This document shows positions 1 through 8,038 of a stretch of 47,634 nucleotides of DNA, in pieces. The stretch comes from Nocardioides albus (GTDB lineage Bacteria > Actinomycetota > Actinomycetes > Propionibacteriales > Nocardioidaceae), in NCBI RefSeq assembly GCF_014648255.1, contig NZ_BMQT01000018.1:1-47634 (forward strand), read 5' to 3'. Below the pieces are notes generated by a model. The model did no database searches, was not told the DNA's origin, and was given only the letters and a program-made list of their open reading frames with translations. Numbering within the stretch: the first letter of the stretch is position 1; the number at the start of each line of letters is the position of its first letter. A program made the position numbers and the translations under genes.

Positions 1-2
1 AG

Positions 3-65
3 CGCACTCGGAGGACTCCCGCCGATCAGCCGACTGTCACCAACGTGATGGCCGAGTACAGCTAG
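3..65 (+). CDS. C-terminal end of an upstream gene (partial)
   Basis: The reading frame is open from the window edge and ends at TAG (63-65), encoding a tail that finishes PTVTNVMAEYS. The stop codon lies inside the sequence gctaggcg, which also supplies the stop codon of the epimerase at 7932, where the same palindromic repeat begins. That shared arrangement is the main reason to treat this as a real gene end. Too little is visible to name a family. Confidence 0.4.
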   Translation, partial: RTRRTPADQPTVTNVMAEYS

Positions 66-196
66 GCGGAGGCGTGTCGAGACCAACACGATCCCGTGTC
101 GCTCGATGGGACCGTGTTGGTCTCGACACGCTCGGCCGCAGGCGGCCTCGCGGCTCGACCAGCGATTGGCTCGACCAGCGATTGGCTCGACCAGCG
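60..196. repeat. Palindromic dispersed element, copy 1
   Basis: 19-bp inverted arms (72-90 and 113-131, core GTGTCGAGACCAACAC) surround a short loop. They are followed by a conserved tail (cggccgcaggcggcctcgcg) and the terminal sequence gctcgaccagcg, here repeated three times in tandem with spacer attg (about 153-196). The same structure recurs at 7906-8033. It lies between the partial gene end and the convergent oxidoreductase gene, so its transcript could act as a bidirectional terminator. It resembles a MITE or REP-type element; no transposase is present. Confidence 0.8.
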
Positions 197-202
197 GGGC
201 GG

Positions 203-1561
203 TCAGCTCACCAGGTGGGCGGCGACAGCGGCGGCCTGGTTCCGGATCTCGGGGATGGCGGTGGCCTCGTAGAGCGCGCCCTTGCAGGGCGGGCCGACGG
301 TCAGAAGATTGGGTACGACGCTGCCGTCTGCTCCGATGACGTGGCCGTCCTCGGTGACGTCGATGCCGAGGCGGAGGGGGTCGGGGGCGATCAGGCCGCG
401 CTTCTGCAGCGCGAGCAGGAGCGGGTTGTCGGTGCGAGTGATGTCGGGCGAGGGACCGGTGCAGTTGATCACCGCGGTGACCTCTCGGTCGCCGTCGGCC
501 AGCGTGATCACCGGGCTCGTCCCGGCGTCGTCCCGGCAGCCGAGCACCCCGCCGCCGAGGATCTCCAGGCGTCCCTCGGCCCGGTAAGCGTCGAGGAGGG
601 CGGCGATGCGCGGGGCCATGCGGTGGCGGCGTACCTCCCACTCACGGGCGTAGGCCTCGCGGAAGCGACGGCGCTCCGACTCGGGCAGACGGCGCCAGAT
701 CGACTGGGTCGGGCCGCGCAGGCCGTCGATGACGGCGCGCCAGTCGACGCCGAGGCCGGTCGCGTGCTCGATCTGCTCGCGTACGAGTGCGGCCATGCCG
801 TCGGCGGTCAACGGGCCGTCGGGGATCGGGGTCACCCAGGAGGTGAACTGGTCGTCGACGTGGGGGTTGGGGACCAGGCCGTGGCGGCTCACCATGATCA
901 CTCGTCGGTCCGGGGAGTCGTCGAGGAGCGTGACCGTCGTGTCGACGGCGGTGAGGCCGGTGCCGACGACGAGCACGGTCGCATCGTCCGGCAGGGCACT
1001 GATCCGGGCCACGTCCCACGGGTCCGAGAGGTTCCACGACGCCTCAGGCAGACCGGCGAGCGGCTGGGGCGGCGGGTTGCCGTAGGCGAGGACGACCGCG
1101 TCCGCGACGTGTCCCTCACCGTCGTCGCTGGTCAGCACCCTGAAACCGGCATCGACCGGCTCGACGTCGACGACCGTCTCGCCGACGATCTCCAGTGTCC
1201 CGGTGCCGGTCCCGGCCGCGCGAGCGAGCCGGTCACGCAGGTAGCGCGAGTAGTCACGTCGGGGCAGGAAGTCGATCGGGCCGAGCTCGATGCCGGCCCC
1301 GGCCGCCCAGTCGAGCAGGTCGTCCCGATCGTCGGGGAAACCCGACATGTTGTTGGCCCGGACGTTGAGGAGATGGCGGGGATCGGTGGTCGAGTAGGCC
1401 ACTCCGTAGCCCGGCTCTCCGCGTGACTCGAACAACGTCACCGAAGCACCGCGGCGGAGCAGGTTGATCGCGGTCAGCGTGCCGCTGGCTCCTCCTCCGA
1501 TGATCGCCACCGTGGGAGTGGGTGTCGGTACGTGCGGCGCAGCGTCTGTCGTCACCCGCAC
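203..1561 (-). CDS. FAD/NAD(P)-binding oxidoreductase (NAD_binding_9 type)
   Basis: 452 residues. An N-terminal dinucleotide fold carries GGGASG (residues 22-27), followed by the HLLNVRANNMSG stretch (63-74) typical of the FAD/NAD(P)-binding family that contains HcbA-like and adrenodoxin-reductase-like proteins. A second Rossmann motif VGTGLTAVD occurs near residue 200. Such proteins are soluble flavoproteins of mostly unknown substrate. The start is a GTG at 1561; a second GTG two codons inside is equally possible. It is transcribed divergently from the ArsR-like regulator, and the palindrome at 1619-1648 lies between them, so it may belong to that regulon. The family call is firm; the reaction is unknown. 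Confidence 0.8.
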   Translation of the reverse strand: MRVTTDAAPHVPTPTPTVAIIGGGASGTLTAINLLRRGASVTLFESRGEPGYGVAYSTTDPRHLLNVRANNMSGFPDDRDDLLDWAAGAGIELGPIDFLPRRDYSRYLRDRLARAAGTGTGTLEIVGETVVDVEPVDAGFRVLTSDDGEGHVADAVVLAYGNPPPQPLAGLPEASWNLSDPWDVARISALPDDATVLVVGTGLTAVDTTVTLLDDSPDRRVIMVSRHGLVPNPHVDDQFTSWVTPIPDGPLTADGMAALVREQIEHATGLGVDWRAVIDGLRGPTQSIWRRLPESERRRFREAYAREWEVRRHRMAPRIAALLDAYRAEGRLEILGGGVLGCRDDAGTSPVITLADGDREVTAVINCTGPSPDITRTDNPLLLALQKRGLIAPDPLRLGIDVTEDGHVIGADGSVVPNLLTVGPPCKGALYEATAIPEIRNQAAAVAAHLVS

Positions 1562-1618
1562 ACCCTAACTTCGCTATCCATGCTTTGTTCACCGGGTTAC
1601 TTGCTTATCAGAGTGACC

Positions 1619-1648
1619 GCAAAGAACTATTTGCAAATAGATCTTTGC
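1619..1648. promoter_or_regulatory. 30-bp near-perfect palindromic operator
   Basis: GCAAAGA and TCTTTGC are the outer arms and CTATTTGCAAATAG the inner palindrome; only one symmetric pair mismatches. This AT-rich island in GC-rich DNA lies directly upstream of the ArsR-like regulator and overlaps its predicted -35 element. It is most simply the regulator's own operator, also placed to control the divergent oxidoreductase. Confidence 0.7.
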
Positions 1649-1658
1649 AGTCTACGCT
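1631..1658 (+). promoter_or_regulatory. Predicted promoter of the ArsR-like regulator
   Basis: TTGCAA (1631-1636) and TACGCT (1653-1658) are 16 nt apart, and the start codon follows 6 nt later. There is no Shine-Dalgarno sequence, so the mRNA is probably leaderless. The -35 box is inside the palindrome, consistent with repression. Confidence 0.5.
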
Positions 1659-1664
1659 GGCCGC

Positions 1665-2225
1665 ATGGCAGCTCGCGAGATCCTTCCCAGCGTCGACCAG
1701 CTCAAGGCCCTCACCCACCCCGTGCGCGTACGAATGCTCGGGATCCTCCGTCTCGACGGCCCGGCGACGGCGACCACGTTGGCCACCCGGCTCGGCATCA
1801 ACAGCGGTGCGACGTCCTACCACCTCCGACAGCTGGCGCACCACGGGTTCATCGAGGACGACGCGAGCCGAGGCAACGGCCGCGAGCGCTGGTGGAAGGC
1901 CGCCCACCAGATGACCGTCACCGGCCAGGACGGCGCGCCGGACACGGCCGAGGGCCGCGAGACGCTGGACGCCTACATGCAGACGGTCGCCAGCATCTAC
2001 ACCCAGCGCATCCAGGAGGCGATCGCCGAACGCGCCCTCCTCCCTCCGGAGTGGCAAGAGACGCTCAGCCTCAACGACCGCGTCGCGCGGCTCACGCCGG
2101 CCCGTGCAGCCCAGGTGAAAGCGCAGATCAACGATCTCCTCGACGACCTCGACGACGAGCCCGGGGGCGAGCCCGTGATGTTCCAGTTCCATGTCGTCCC
2201 GCTGGCAGAACACCCCCCACGCTGA
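1665..2225 (+). CDS. ArsR-like winged-helix transcriptional regulator
   Basis: 186 residues. A winged helix occupies about residues 10-80 (LKALTHPVRVRMLGIL, then the recognition region SGATSYHLRQLAHHGFIEDD), matching the ArsR/HTH_20 fold. The roughly 100-residue C-terminal half is helical and probably holds the ligand or dimer interface; there is no metal-binding cysteine pair, so a metal sensor is unlikely. The start is set by the apparent leaderless promoter just upstream. The MFS gene begins 16 nt downstream behind an AGGAGA site, so the two form an operon, a common repressor/exporter arrangement. The ligand is unknown. Confidence 0.85.
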   Translation: MAAREILPSVDQLKALTHPVRVRMLGILRLDGPATATTLATRLGINSGATSYHLRQLAHHGFIEDDASRGNGRERWWKAAHQMTVTGQDGAPDTAEGRETLDAYMQTVASIYTQRIQEAIAERALLPPEWQETLSLNDRVARLTPARAAQVKAQINDLLDDLDDEPGGEPVMFQFHVVPLAEHPPR

Positions 2226-2241
2226 CCAGGAGAAGTAACTG

Positions 2242-3498
2242 ATGAAACTCCCCCTCTACGGCTGGCTCGCGGCCCAGACCATCTCACTGGTCGGCACCCG
2301 CATCTCGATGCTGGCACTCCCCTGGTTCGTCCTGGAGACGACCGGCAGCCCCACCAAGGCCGGCCTGATCGCGCTCTTCGAGATGACCCCGCTGGTGCTC
2401 AGCAAGATCTTCGGCGGCCCGGTCATCGACCGCCTCGGCCCACGCCGCGTCGCGATCTCCTGCGACCTCGGCTCGGCCGCCGTCGTCGGCCTGATCCCCC
2501 TCCTGTACGCAGCAGACCTGCTGCACTTCCCGATCCTGCTGCTCCTCGTCGCGCTCGCCGGGACACTGCGCGGCCCCGGTGACTCCGCGAAGTCGTCGAT
2601 GATCCCGCAGCTCGTCGAAGCAGCGGGAGTCCCCACCGAGCGAGCGACCGGGCTCCACTCGTTCGTCGAACGCACCGCCTCGATGCTCGGCGCCGTCGCA
2701 GCGGGACTGCTGATCGGCCTGGTCGGCGCGACCAACGCGATCGTGATCGACGCCGCCTCGTTCGCAGTCGGCGCACTGGTGCTCGCTGCGACGACCGCCG
2801 GGCTGACGCGGGTCCGAACCGAACAGACCGCAGAGCGCCCCGAGCCCATCGAGGGGCCCGGCTCCTACCGCGCCCAGCTCGCCGAGGGCTGGCACTTCCT
2901 CCGCCGCGACCGGGTGCTCATGGGCATCGCGTTCATGGTCGCGCTCACCAATCTGATCGACTTCGCCTGGGCCAGCGTACTGATGCCGGTGTGGGGCCAG
3001 CAGCACACCGGACCCGAGACGATCGGCCTCCTGTTCGCCACCTTCGCGGGCTTCTCCGCGCTGGGATCGGCCGTAGCGGCGGCCATCGGCAACCGGATGC
3101 GCCGCTACCCGACGTACCTGGTCTGCTTCCTCGTCGCCGGGATCCCACGGTTCCTGGTGATCGCCTTCGGGGCGCCGCTGTGGGTCGTGTTCGTGGTCTT
3201 CGCGATCGGCGGGACGAGCAGCGGCTTCATCAACCCGATCCTCGGGGCGCTCCAGTTCGAGCGGATCCCGGCGCACGTTCTCGGCCGGGTGACGTCGCTG
3301 ATCTCCGCGTTCGCCTGGGGCCTGATGCCGCTCGGCGGACTGCTCGGCGGCGGCCTGGTCTCCGCATTCGGCCTGACCACCGCACTGGTGGCGTGCGGGA
3401 TCGCCTACTTCGTGGTCACGATGTTCCCCGCGATCGACCCGACCTGGAAGCAGATCGAGAAACGCCCTAGCAAGCCTCTCGTAGCCGCGGAATCCTAG
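2242..3498 (+). CDS. MFS transporter (DHA1-like exporter)
   Basis: 418 residues with about 12 predicted membrane segments and an N-terminal MFS arrangement (KIFGGPVIDRLGPRRVAI loop between segments 2 and 3, corresponding to motif A). It resembles the MFS_3/enterobactin-exporter-like group. An AGGAGA ribosome-binding site precedes the ATG. Its position behind the ArsR-like regulator implies regulated efflux of a small molecule. Its last 32 bases overlap the 3' end of the convergent hypothetical gene. Confidence 0.85.
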   Translation: MKLPLYGWLAAQTISLVGTRISMLALPWFVLETTGSPTKAGLIALFEMTPLVLSKIFGGPVIDRLGPRRVAISCDLGSAAVVGLIPLLYAADLLHFPILLLLVALAGTLRGPGDSAKSSMIPQLVEAAGVPTERATGLHSFVERTASMLGAVAAGLLIGLVGATNAIVIDAASFAVGALVLAATTAGLTRVRTEQTAERPEPIEGPGSYRAQLAEGWHFLRRDRVLMGIAFMVALTNLIDFAWASVLMPVWGQQHTGPETIGLLFATFAGFSALGSAVAAAIGNRMRRYPTYLVCFLVAGIPRFLVIAFGAPLWVVFVVFAIGGTSSGFINPILGALQFERIPAHVLGRVTSLISAFAWGLMPLGGLLGGGLVSAFGLTTALVACGIAYFVVTMFPAIDPTWKQIEKRPSKPLVAAES

Positions 3499-3844
3499 GG
3501 ATGCCGCCGAGCCGCTTGTTGTAGCGGACCTGGTCGGAGTAGCCCTCCAGGAGCGTCCACAGCGCCTTGTGGGCCGGCCATGGGATGGCCTCGCCGGGAA
3601 ATGCCCAGGTCGAGCCGAAGCCGATCCAGACCGGGACCCAGTCCTTGGCGCAGTCCCACTCGCCCCGCTTGGACGTCAGCAGCCGGTGGCGGACCTGGAA
3701 CGCAAGCCGCTGACCGTCCTTCACGATCGGCGCCGCGCACACCCGCCACAGCGGCATGTCGAGCGACATCAGCTCGATCTCGATGTCGCCGAGAATGCGC
3801 GGATCCACCAGGACCGTAGCGACGTTCTCATGCGGGCGCCTCAT
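3467..3844 (-). CDS. Hypothetical protein
   Basis: 125 residues with many tryptophans (PLWRVCAAP, GEWDCAKDWVPVWIGFGSTWAFPG) and no signal peptide or membrane segment. I do not recognise a family. The ATG at 3844 was chosen over one ten codons upstream because TAGCGT lies 7 nt before it, the leaderless promoter pattern seen elsewhere here. It converges on the MFS gene with a 32-bp 3' overlap. Confidence 0.6.
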   Translation of the reverse strand: MRRPHENVATVLVDPRILGDIEIELMSLDMPLWRVCAAPIVKDGQRLAFQVRHRLLTSKRGEWDCAKDWVPVWIGFGSTWAFPGEAIPWPAHKALWTLLEGYSDQVRYNKRLGGIPRIPRLREAC

Positions 3845-4000
3845 GCAGATCACGCTAGCGGCGAGCACCGACATCCGCTGGCCGATCCGCCAGGAGCGAA
3901 CATCGGGCCCCGATTCGCCACCCCGCCGGACAGGACGTACGCATCGGGCCTATCATCCTCCCCAGTCTCGATCGGGCAGGGAGGCCCGAGCGGAGGATGC

Positions 4001-4076
4001 GACCGGAGCGAGGTCTAGCGGCGAGCTTGCTCGTCCGCTCGCGCCGAGCGAGGGAGCGACCGCGCGTAGCGCGGAT
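4001..4076. repeat. 76-bp dispersed GC-rich repeat, copy A
   Basis: Begins GACCGGAGCGAGG and contains GGCGAGCTTGCTCGTCCG and CGCCGAGCGAGGGAG. It matches 28200-28275 closely over its whole length. It sits in the upstream region of the Mrr-like gene and ends just before that gene's ribosome-binding site. Its short internal palindromes suggest a REP-like element. Confidence 0.75.
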
Positions 4077-4092
4077 CGAGAAAGGAACGACG

Positions 4093-5148
4093 TTGGCACC
4101 CTCGCGGCAGCCCAGAACGGGCGAAGAGGCCGAGAAGTACGCCGCGGAGCATCTGCATTCCCTCGGCTGGCCCGACGCCGCCCCCTCGGGCAGCACTTCG
4201 GCGGCGGACGTCGACATCATCGGCGGCCGACCCGACAACGTCGTCGTCGCGCAGGTGGTGCTCACCCGCTCCCCCACCGAGGCACGGAGCGTCTGCGCGG
4301 CCCGCGGCGCGGGCTACGCCTACGACGCCCGGACGGTTGCCCTGTTCAGTCGCGGCGGGTTCACCACCGACGCGATCGAATGGGCCGACAAGGTCCGAGT
4401 GGCGCTGTTCGAGTTCGCCGCCGACGGCTCGATCCGTCCGCACGGGAAGCACGCGGCCGAGCTGGTCACCACGGCCACGGCGCCGGCGCCGACCCCCGGT
4501 CGGGCGCCCGAGCCGATCCCGGGTCGCCACGTCGATCCCACGCGCACCGGCAGCTTCAGCTTCACCGCGAAGATCCCCTCGGTCATGCCTCGCCGGAAGT
4601 CCGCAGAGAAGTCCGTCGAGAAGACTGTCCAGAAGACTGCCGAGAAGGTGAGCGAGAACGTCGGCGAGAAGATCGCCGTGGAGATCGCCACGGCGGTCGC
4701 ACCCGAGCCGACCCCGACGGTCGCCGCGATGATCGCCGGTCCCGCGACCGGCCAGATCCCTGCGTACTCGACCTACACCGTCTCGACCATGAGCATCCCG
4801 AAGGCACCCACACCCCCGCCCCACGAACGGTGGGTCCCGGACGGGCTCGGGCCGATCCTGGACGCGATCGCCCGGTCGGCGCAGCTGCCGGTGGTGCTCG
4901 TCCTGGGCTCCGAGCAGCGAGCCGAGTGGGTGCGACAGACCTTCCAGGTCGGCACGATCACGGTCACCGACGAGAGCGTGCTCCCGATGCTGCTCTCCCT
5001 GGTGACAGGTCGGGAGTCGCAGTACGCGAGCGGCGAGTCGTACCACAAGGTCGACGGTCTCAAGCCGCAGGGCGAGCGGGCGCTGGAGTCCTGGCGGGCC
5101 TGGGAGGCCTACGACCGCGCGATGGCCAACTACCGACGCGCAGTCTGA
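4093..5148 (+). CDS. Protein with degenerate Mrr-like nuclease domain
   Basis: 351 residues. Residues about 8-110 resemble a restriction-endonuclease (Mrr_cat) fold: EEAEKYAAEHLHSLGW helix, AADVDIIGG, VVVAQV, then ALFSRGGFTTDAIEWAD. In the family the acidic residue and Q-x-K coordinate metal; here the strand reads AQVV, so the catalytic lysine is missing. A helical K/E-rich stretch (about 170-205) and a second small domain follow. The TTG start at 4093 is supported by GAAAGGA 6-7 nt upstream; an in-frame ATG at 3997 would make the 76-bp repeat coding and is less likely. DNA binding without cleavage is possible. The role is unknown. Confidence 0.55.
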   Translation: MAPSRQPRTGEEAEKYAAEHLHSLGWPDAAPSGSTSAADVDIIGGRPDNVVVAQVVLTRSPTEARSVCAARGAGYAYDARTVALFSRGGFTTDAIEWADKVRVALFEFAADGSIRPHGKHAAELVTTATAPAPTPGRAPEPIPGRHVDPTRTGSFSFTAKIPSVMPRRKSAEKSVEKTVQKTAEKVSENVGEKIAVEIATAVAPEPTPTVAAMIAGPATGQIPAYSTYTVSTMSIPKAPTPPPHERWVPDGLGPILDAIARSAQLPVVLVLGSEQRAEWVRQTFQVGTITVTDESVLPMLLSLVTGRESQYASGESYHKVDGLKPQGERALESWRAWEAYDRAMANYRRAV

Positions 5149-5160
5149 GAGCTCCATCGG

Positions 5161-5883
5161 TCAGCAGTAGTTGAGCATCTCGCCGAGCGCGCGGCGCTCG
5201 CTGTCATCGACCGCGAGCGACCAGCGCGTCTTGGTCTCGATCCAGCGGGTCGCGTACGCACACTGGAACCCCTTCCGCGGACGCCAGCCCGCGGGGTCGT
5301 CGTCGCTCTTGCTCATGTTGGACGGGCCGTCGACGGCGAGCAGGTTGCCCAGGTCGTTGGAGAACGCCCGGCGCCGATCCTCGGACCACGCGCTCGCGCC
5401 CGACCGCCAGGCCTCGGCGAGCGGCACGACGTGGTCGATCTGGATCGCCTGGGCCTGGTCGGGCTGCTTCAGATCGGCGAAGGTCAGGCGTCGGCCGGTG
5501 TAGGGGTCGACCCAGGTTCCGGCGAGCACGTCGTGGTCGCACCTTCCCTGCGGCCGGGTGCGTACCTCGACGGCATCGCGCAGGAGCACGTCGTCGCGCT
5601 GGTTGCACCCGTTGCCGTCGGTGTCCGCCCAGGCCCCGCCGAACGACGAGCGTACGTAGGCGGCCGGCCCGTCGGGGCGTCTCGTCACCGTCGCCAGCGC
5701 GGCGAGGTCACGGCGGGCCGCCCGCGCATCGGCGGGCTCGGCTGAAGGCGCAGCTGAAGGCACCGGCGGCCCCGGTCGCATCACCGGCGTCTCCTCGGGC
5801 AGCCACAACGCGGCCGCCGAGCCGGCGACCGCCAGCAGGACGACCAGGACCGCCAGAGACGTCCGCCTACCCACGCCGCGCAT
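5161..5883 (-). CDS. Secreted HNH endonuclease (DUF1524/GmrSD C-terminal type)
   Basis: 240 residues. The N-terminus (MRGVGRR then a leucine/valine-rich segment ending AGSAAA) is a signal peptide or anchor, followed by a proline-rich linker and a nuclease domain. That domain carries QIDHVVPLAEAWRSGA (the DHV..L.EAW HNH signature) and NLLAVDGPSNMSKSD. The family consists of small, usually extracellular non-specific nucleases of actinobacteria. The ATG at 5883 was preferred over two upstream starts because it begins the signal peptide cleanly. It converges on the Mrr-like gene, 12 bp apart. Confidence 0.85.
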   Translation of the reverse strand: MRGVGRRTSLAVLVVLLAVAGSAAALWLPEETPVMRPGPPVPSAAPSAEPADARAARRDLAALATVTRRPDGPAAYVRSSFGGAWADTDGNGCNQRDDVLLRDAVEVRTRPQGRCDHDVLAGTWVDPYTGRRLTFADLKQPDQAQAIQIDHVVPLAEAWRSGASAWSEDRRRAFSNDLGNLLAVDGPSNMSKSDDDPAGWRPRKGFQCAYATRWIETKTRWSLAVDDSERRALGEMLNYC

Positions 5884-6034
5884 TGTGCCCGCGACCACCG
5901 ACATTCGAACCCGCGAAGCGGTTCGAGACCAACATGACAAGAGACCCCGCGCACGACCTGCCCAGGTATTACCGATCGGTGACAGATGCGCCGGGTGCTG
6001 TCAGCGGGGGACGTCGCGCTGGCACAGTGAACCC

Positions 6035-6850
6035 ATGACTGCGTTGGACAGTGGACAGAGACCTCGCGCCGAGGTCGGCGTGATCGGCGGGACCGGGCTC
6101 TACGAGTTCTTGACCGATGCCGAGGAGGTGGCGATCGAGACCCCCTATGGCGACCCCTCCGCGCCGGTCACGGTCGGCACGGTCGCCGGCCGATCGGTGG
6201 CTTTCGTTCCCCGCCACGGCCGCGCGCACGAGTACCCGCCGCACGCCATCCCCTACCGCGCCAACCTCTGGGCGCTGAGGTCGCTCGGCGTGACCCAGGT
6301 GCTCTCCCCGAGCGCAGTCGGCGGACTCCGGGCCGATGCCGTCGCGACCGGTGACCTGGTCACTCCCGACCAGCTCGTCGACCGCACCTGGCGCCGGATC
6401 CCGAGCTATGTGGAGAGCGGCGCCACCCACGTACCTCTCGCCGATCCCTACTGCGCGCGGATCGCCAAGGCGTACGCAGCCTCCGACCCGTCCGTGAAGG
6501 TCGGCGGCACGCTCATCGTGATCGAGGGGCCGCGGTTCTCGACCCGCGCGGAGTCGATCCACCATGCAGCCCAGGGCTGGACGCTGGTCGGGATGACCGG
6601 CGCCCCGGAGGCGGCGCTCGCCCGCGAGCTGCGGATGTGTTACGCGCCGTTGTGCCTGGTCACCGACATGGACGCGGGTGCGGCCGAGGGCGAGGGCGTC
6701 GACGAGGACGACGTCTACGCGCTCTTCGCGGCCAACCTGAACCGGATGCGGACCATCCTGGCCGACACGATCGAGGGCCTGCCGGACCCGGCCGGATGCT
6801 CCTGCTCGACCTGGGCCGAGGGCAAGACCCTCGCCTACGAGATCCCATGA
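6035..6850 (+). CDS. mtnP: S-methyl-5'-thioadenosine (or thioinosine) phosphorylase
   Basis: 271 residues, the normal length. Purine nucleoside phosphorylase-type motifs are present: VIGGTGLYEF near the N-terminus (phosphate binding), FVPRHGRAHEYPPHAIPYRANLWAL (about 50-75), IEGPRFSTRAES and MTGAPEAALARELRM for base and ribose binding. The enzyme cleaves MTA with phosphate in methionine salvage; a thioinosine-specific variant cannot be excluded from motifs alone. The ATG at 6035 is preceded by no clear ribosome-binding site. Its stop codon overlaps the next start (ATGA), so expression is coupled to the epimerase. Confidence 0.85.
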   Translation: MTALDSGQRPRAEVGVIGGTGLYEFLTDAEEVAIETPYGDPSAPVTVGTVAGRSVAFVPRHGRAHEYPPHAIPYRANLWALRSLGVTQVLSPSAVGGLRADAVATGDLVTPDQLVDRTWRRIPSYVESGATHVPLADPYCARIAKAYAASDPSVKVGGTLIVIEGPRFSTRAESIHHAAQGWTLVGMTGAPEAALARELRMCYAPLCLVTDMDAGAAEGEGVDEDDVYALFAANLNRMRTILADTIEGLPDPAGCSCSTWAEGKTLAYEIP

Positions 6851-7932
6851 GGGTTCTGCTGACCGGGTCCGCGGGGTTCATCGGCACCGCGATCGGCCGG
6901 GTGCTGGAGGATGCCGGCCACGAGGTCGTACGCGTCGATGTGCTGCTGCCGATGGCCCACGGCGAGGCCGCCGAGGCACCGCCCGGGACACACCTCCTCG
7001 ACGTACGCGACGCCGCCGAGTGGGGCGGTCTGCTGAACGGCATCGACGCGGTGTGCCACCAGGCCGCGGTCGTCGGTGCCGGCGTGACCGTGGCCGACCT
7101 CCCGCTGTACGCCGCCCACAACGACCTCGGCACCGCCGCACTCCTGGCCGCGATGAGCGCGCACGGGATCTCCCGGCTGGTGCTCGCCTCCTCGATGGTC
7201 GTCTACGGCGAGGGCCGCTATGTCTGCGAGTCCCACGGCGACCGGGTCCCGCCGCCGCGCTCGCGGGCCGCGCTCGACTCCGGCGACTTCGAGAACCACT
7301 GCGACCTCTGCGGGGGCGCGCTGGCCTGGGCTGCGGTCGCCGAGATGGGGCGGCTCGACCCGCGCAGCTCGTACGCAGCCAGCAAGGTGGCCCAGGAGCA
7401 CTACGCCTCCGCCTGGGCCCGTCAGGCCGACGCGACCGCGATCGCGCTGCGCTACCACAACGTCTACGGGCCGCACATGCCCGCGGACACCCCCTACTCC
7501 GGAGTCGCCGCCATCTTCCGCTCCTCCTTGGAGCGGGGCGAGGCGCCGCAGGTGTTCGAGGACGGCGGCCAGCAGCGCGACTTCGTCCACGTCGACGACG
7601 TGGCCCGCGCCAACCTGGCGGCACTGGAGGCGACCGCCGAGCGGTCACCCGGGGAACTGGCGGCCTACAACGTCGCGTCCGGGCACCCAGTCACGATCAG
7701 CGAGGTGGCGGCGCTGGTCGCGCGCGGCACCGGCCAGTCCGAGTTGGCGCCGGTGGTCACCGGCCGCTACCGCATCGGCGACGTACGCCATGTCGTGGCC
7801 TCCCCGGAACTCGCGGAGAAAGAACTCGGTTTCCGTGCCGAGGTCCTGCCGGAGGTCGGTCTGCCGGCCTTCGCCACGGCGCCGCTGCGGTCGTACCTGA
7901 TCCCCCGCTGGTCGAGCCGCCGGAGCCGCTAG
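6847..7932 (+). CDS. NAD-dependent epimerase/dehydratase with zinc-ribbon-like insert
   Basis: 361 residues, extended SDR. The NAD motif GSAGFIG is at residues 7-13, the Ser near SSMVVYGEG, and the YAASK catalytic pair near residue 178. A cysteine-rich insert (CESHG, then HCDLCGGAL about 30 residues later) looks like a zinc knuckle, as in the dTDP-L-rhamnose 4-epimerase/UDP-glucose epimerase-like subgroup. The substrate is therefore a nucleotide sugar, exact identity unknown. Its start overlaps the mtnP stop. The final residues RWSSRRSR and the TAG stop are contributed by the palindromic element at 7906-8033. Confidence 0.8.
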   Translation: MRVLLTGSAGFIGTAIGRVLEDAGHEVVRVDVLLPMAHGEAAEAPPGTHLLDVRDAAEWGGLLNGIDAVCHQAAVVGAGVTVADLPLYAAHNDLGTAALLAAMSAHGISRLVLASSMVVYGEGRYVCESHGDRVPPPRSRAALDSGDFENHCDLCGGALAWAAVAEMGRLDPRSSYAASKVAQEHYASAWARQADATAIALRYHNVYGPHMPADTPYSGVAAIFRSSLERGEAPQVFEDGGQQRDFVHVDDVARANLAALEATAERSPGELAAYNVASGHPVTISEVAALVARGTGQSELAPVVTGRYRIGDVRHVVASPELAEKELGFRAEVLPEVGLPAFATAPLRSYLIPRWSSRRSR

Positions 7933-8033
7933 GCGAAGGCGTGTCGAGACCAACACAGTCCCCTGTCGCGCTCGATAGGACTGTGTTGGTCTCGACACGC
8001 TCGGCCGCAGGCGGCCTCGCGGCTCGACCAGCG
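7906..8033. repeat. Palindromic dispersed element, copy 2 (MITE-like)
   Basis: 128 bp bounded by perfect 15-bp terminal inverted repeats, CGCTGGTCGAGCCGC (7906-7920) and its complement (8019-8033). Inside are perfect 23-bp arms (7939-7961 and 7978-8000). It begins within the last codons of the epimerase gene and ends 5 bp before the stop of the convergent membrane protein gene, so it very probably folds as a shared terminator. Confidence 0.85.
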
Positions 8034-8038
8034 GGCAG

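Noticed and set aside
72..200. A CRISPR array from the repeated gctcgaccagcg units
   Set aside because: Only three short repeats with 4-nt spacers and no cas genes; they are the end of a palindromic element.
3756..5174. A long plus-strand frame overlapping the Mrr-like gene
   Set aside because: Arg-rich shadow with no start signal; the overlapping frame from the TTG at 4093 has a ribosome-binding site and sensible composition.
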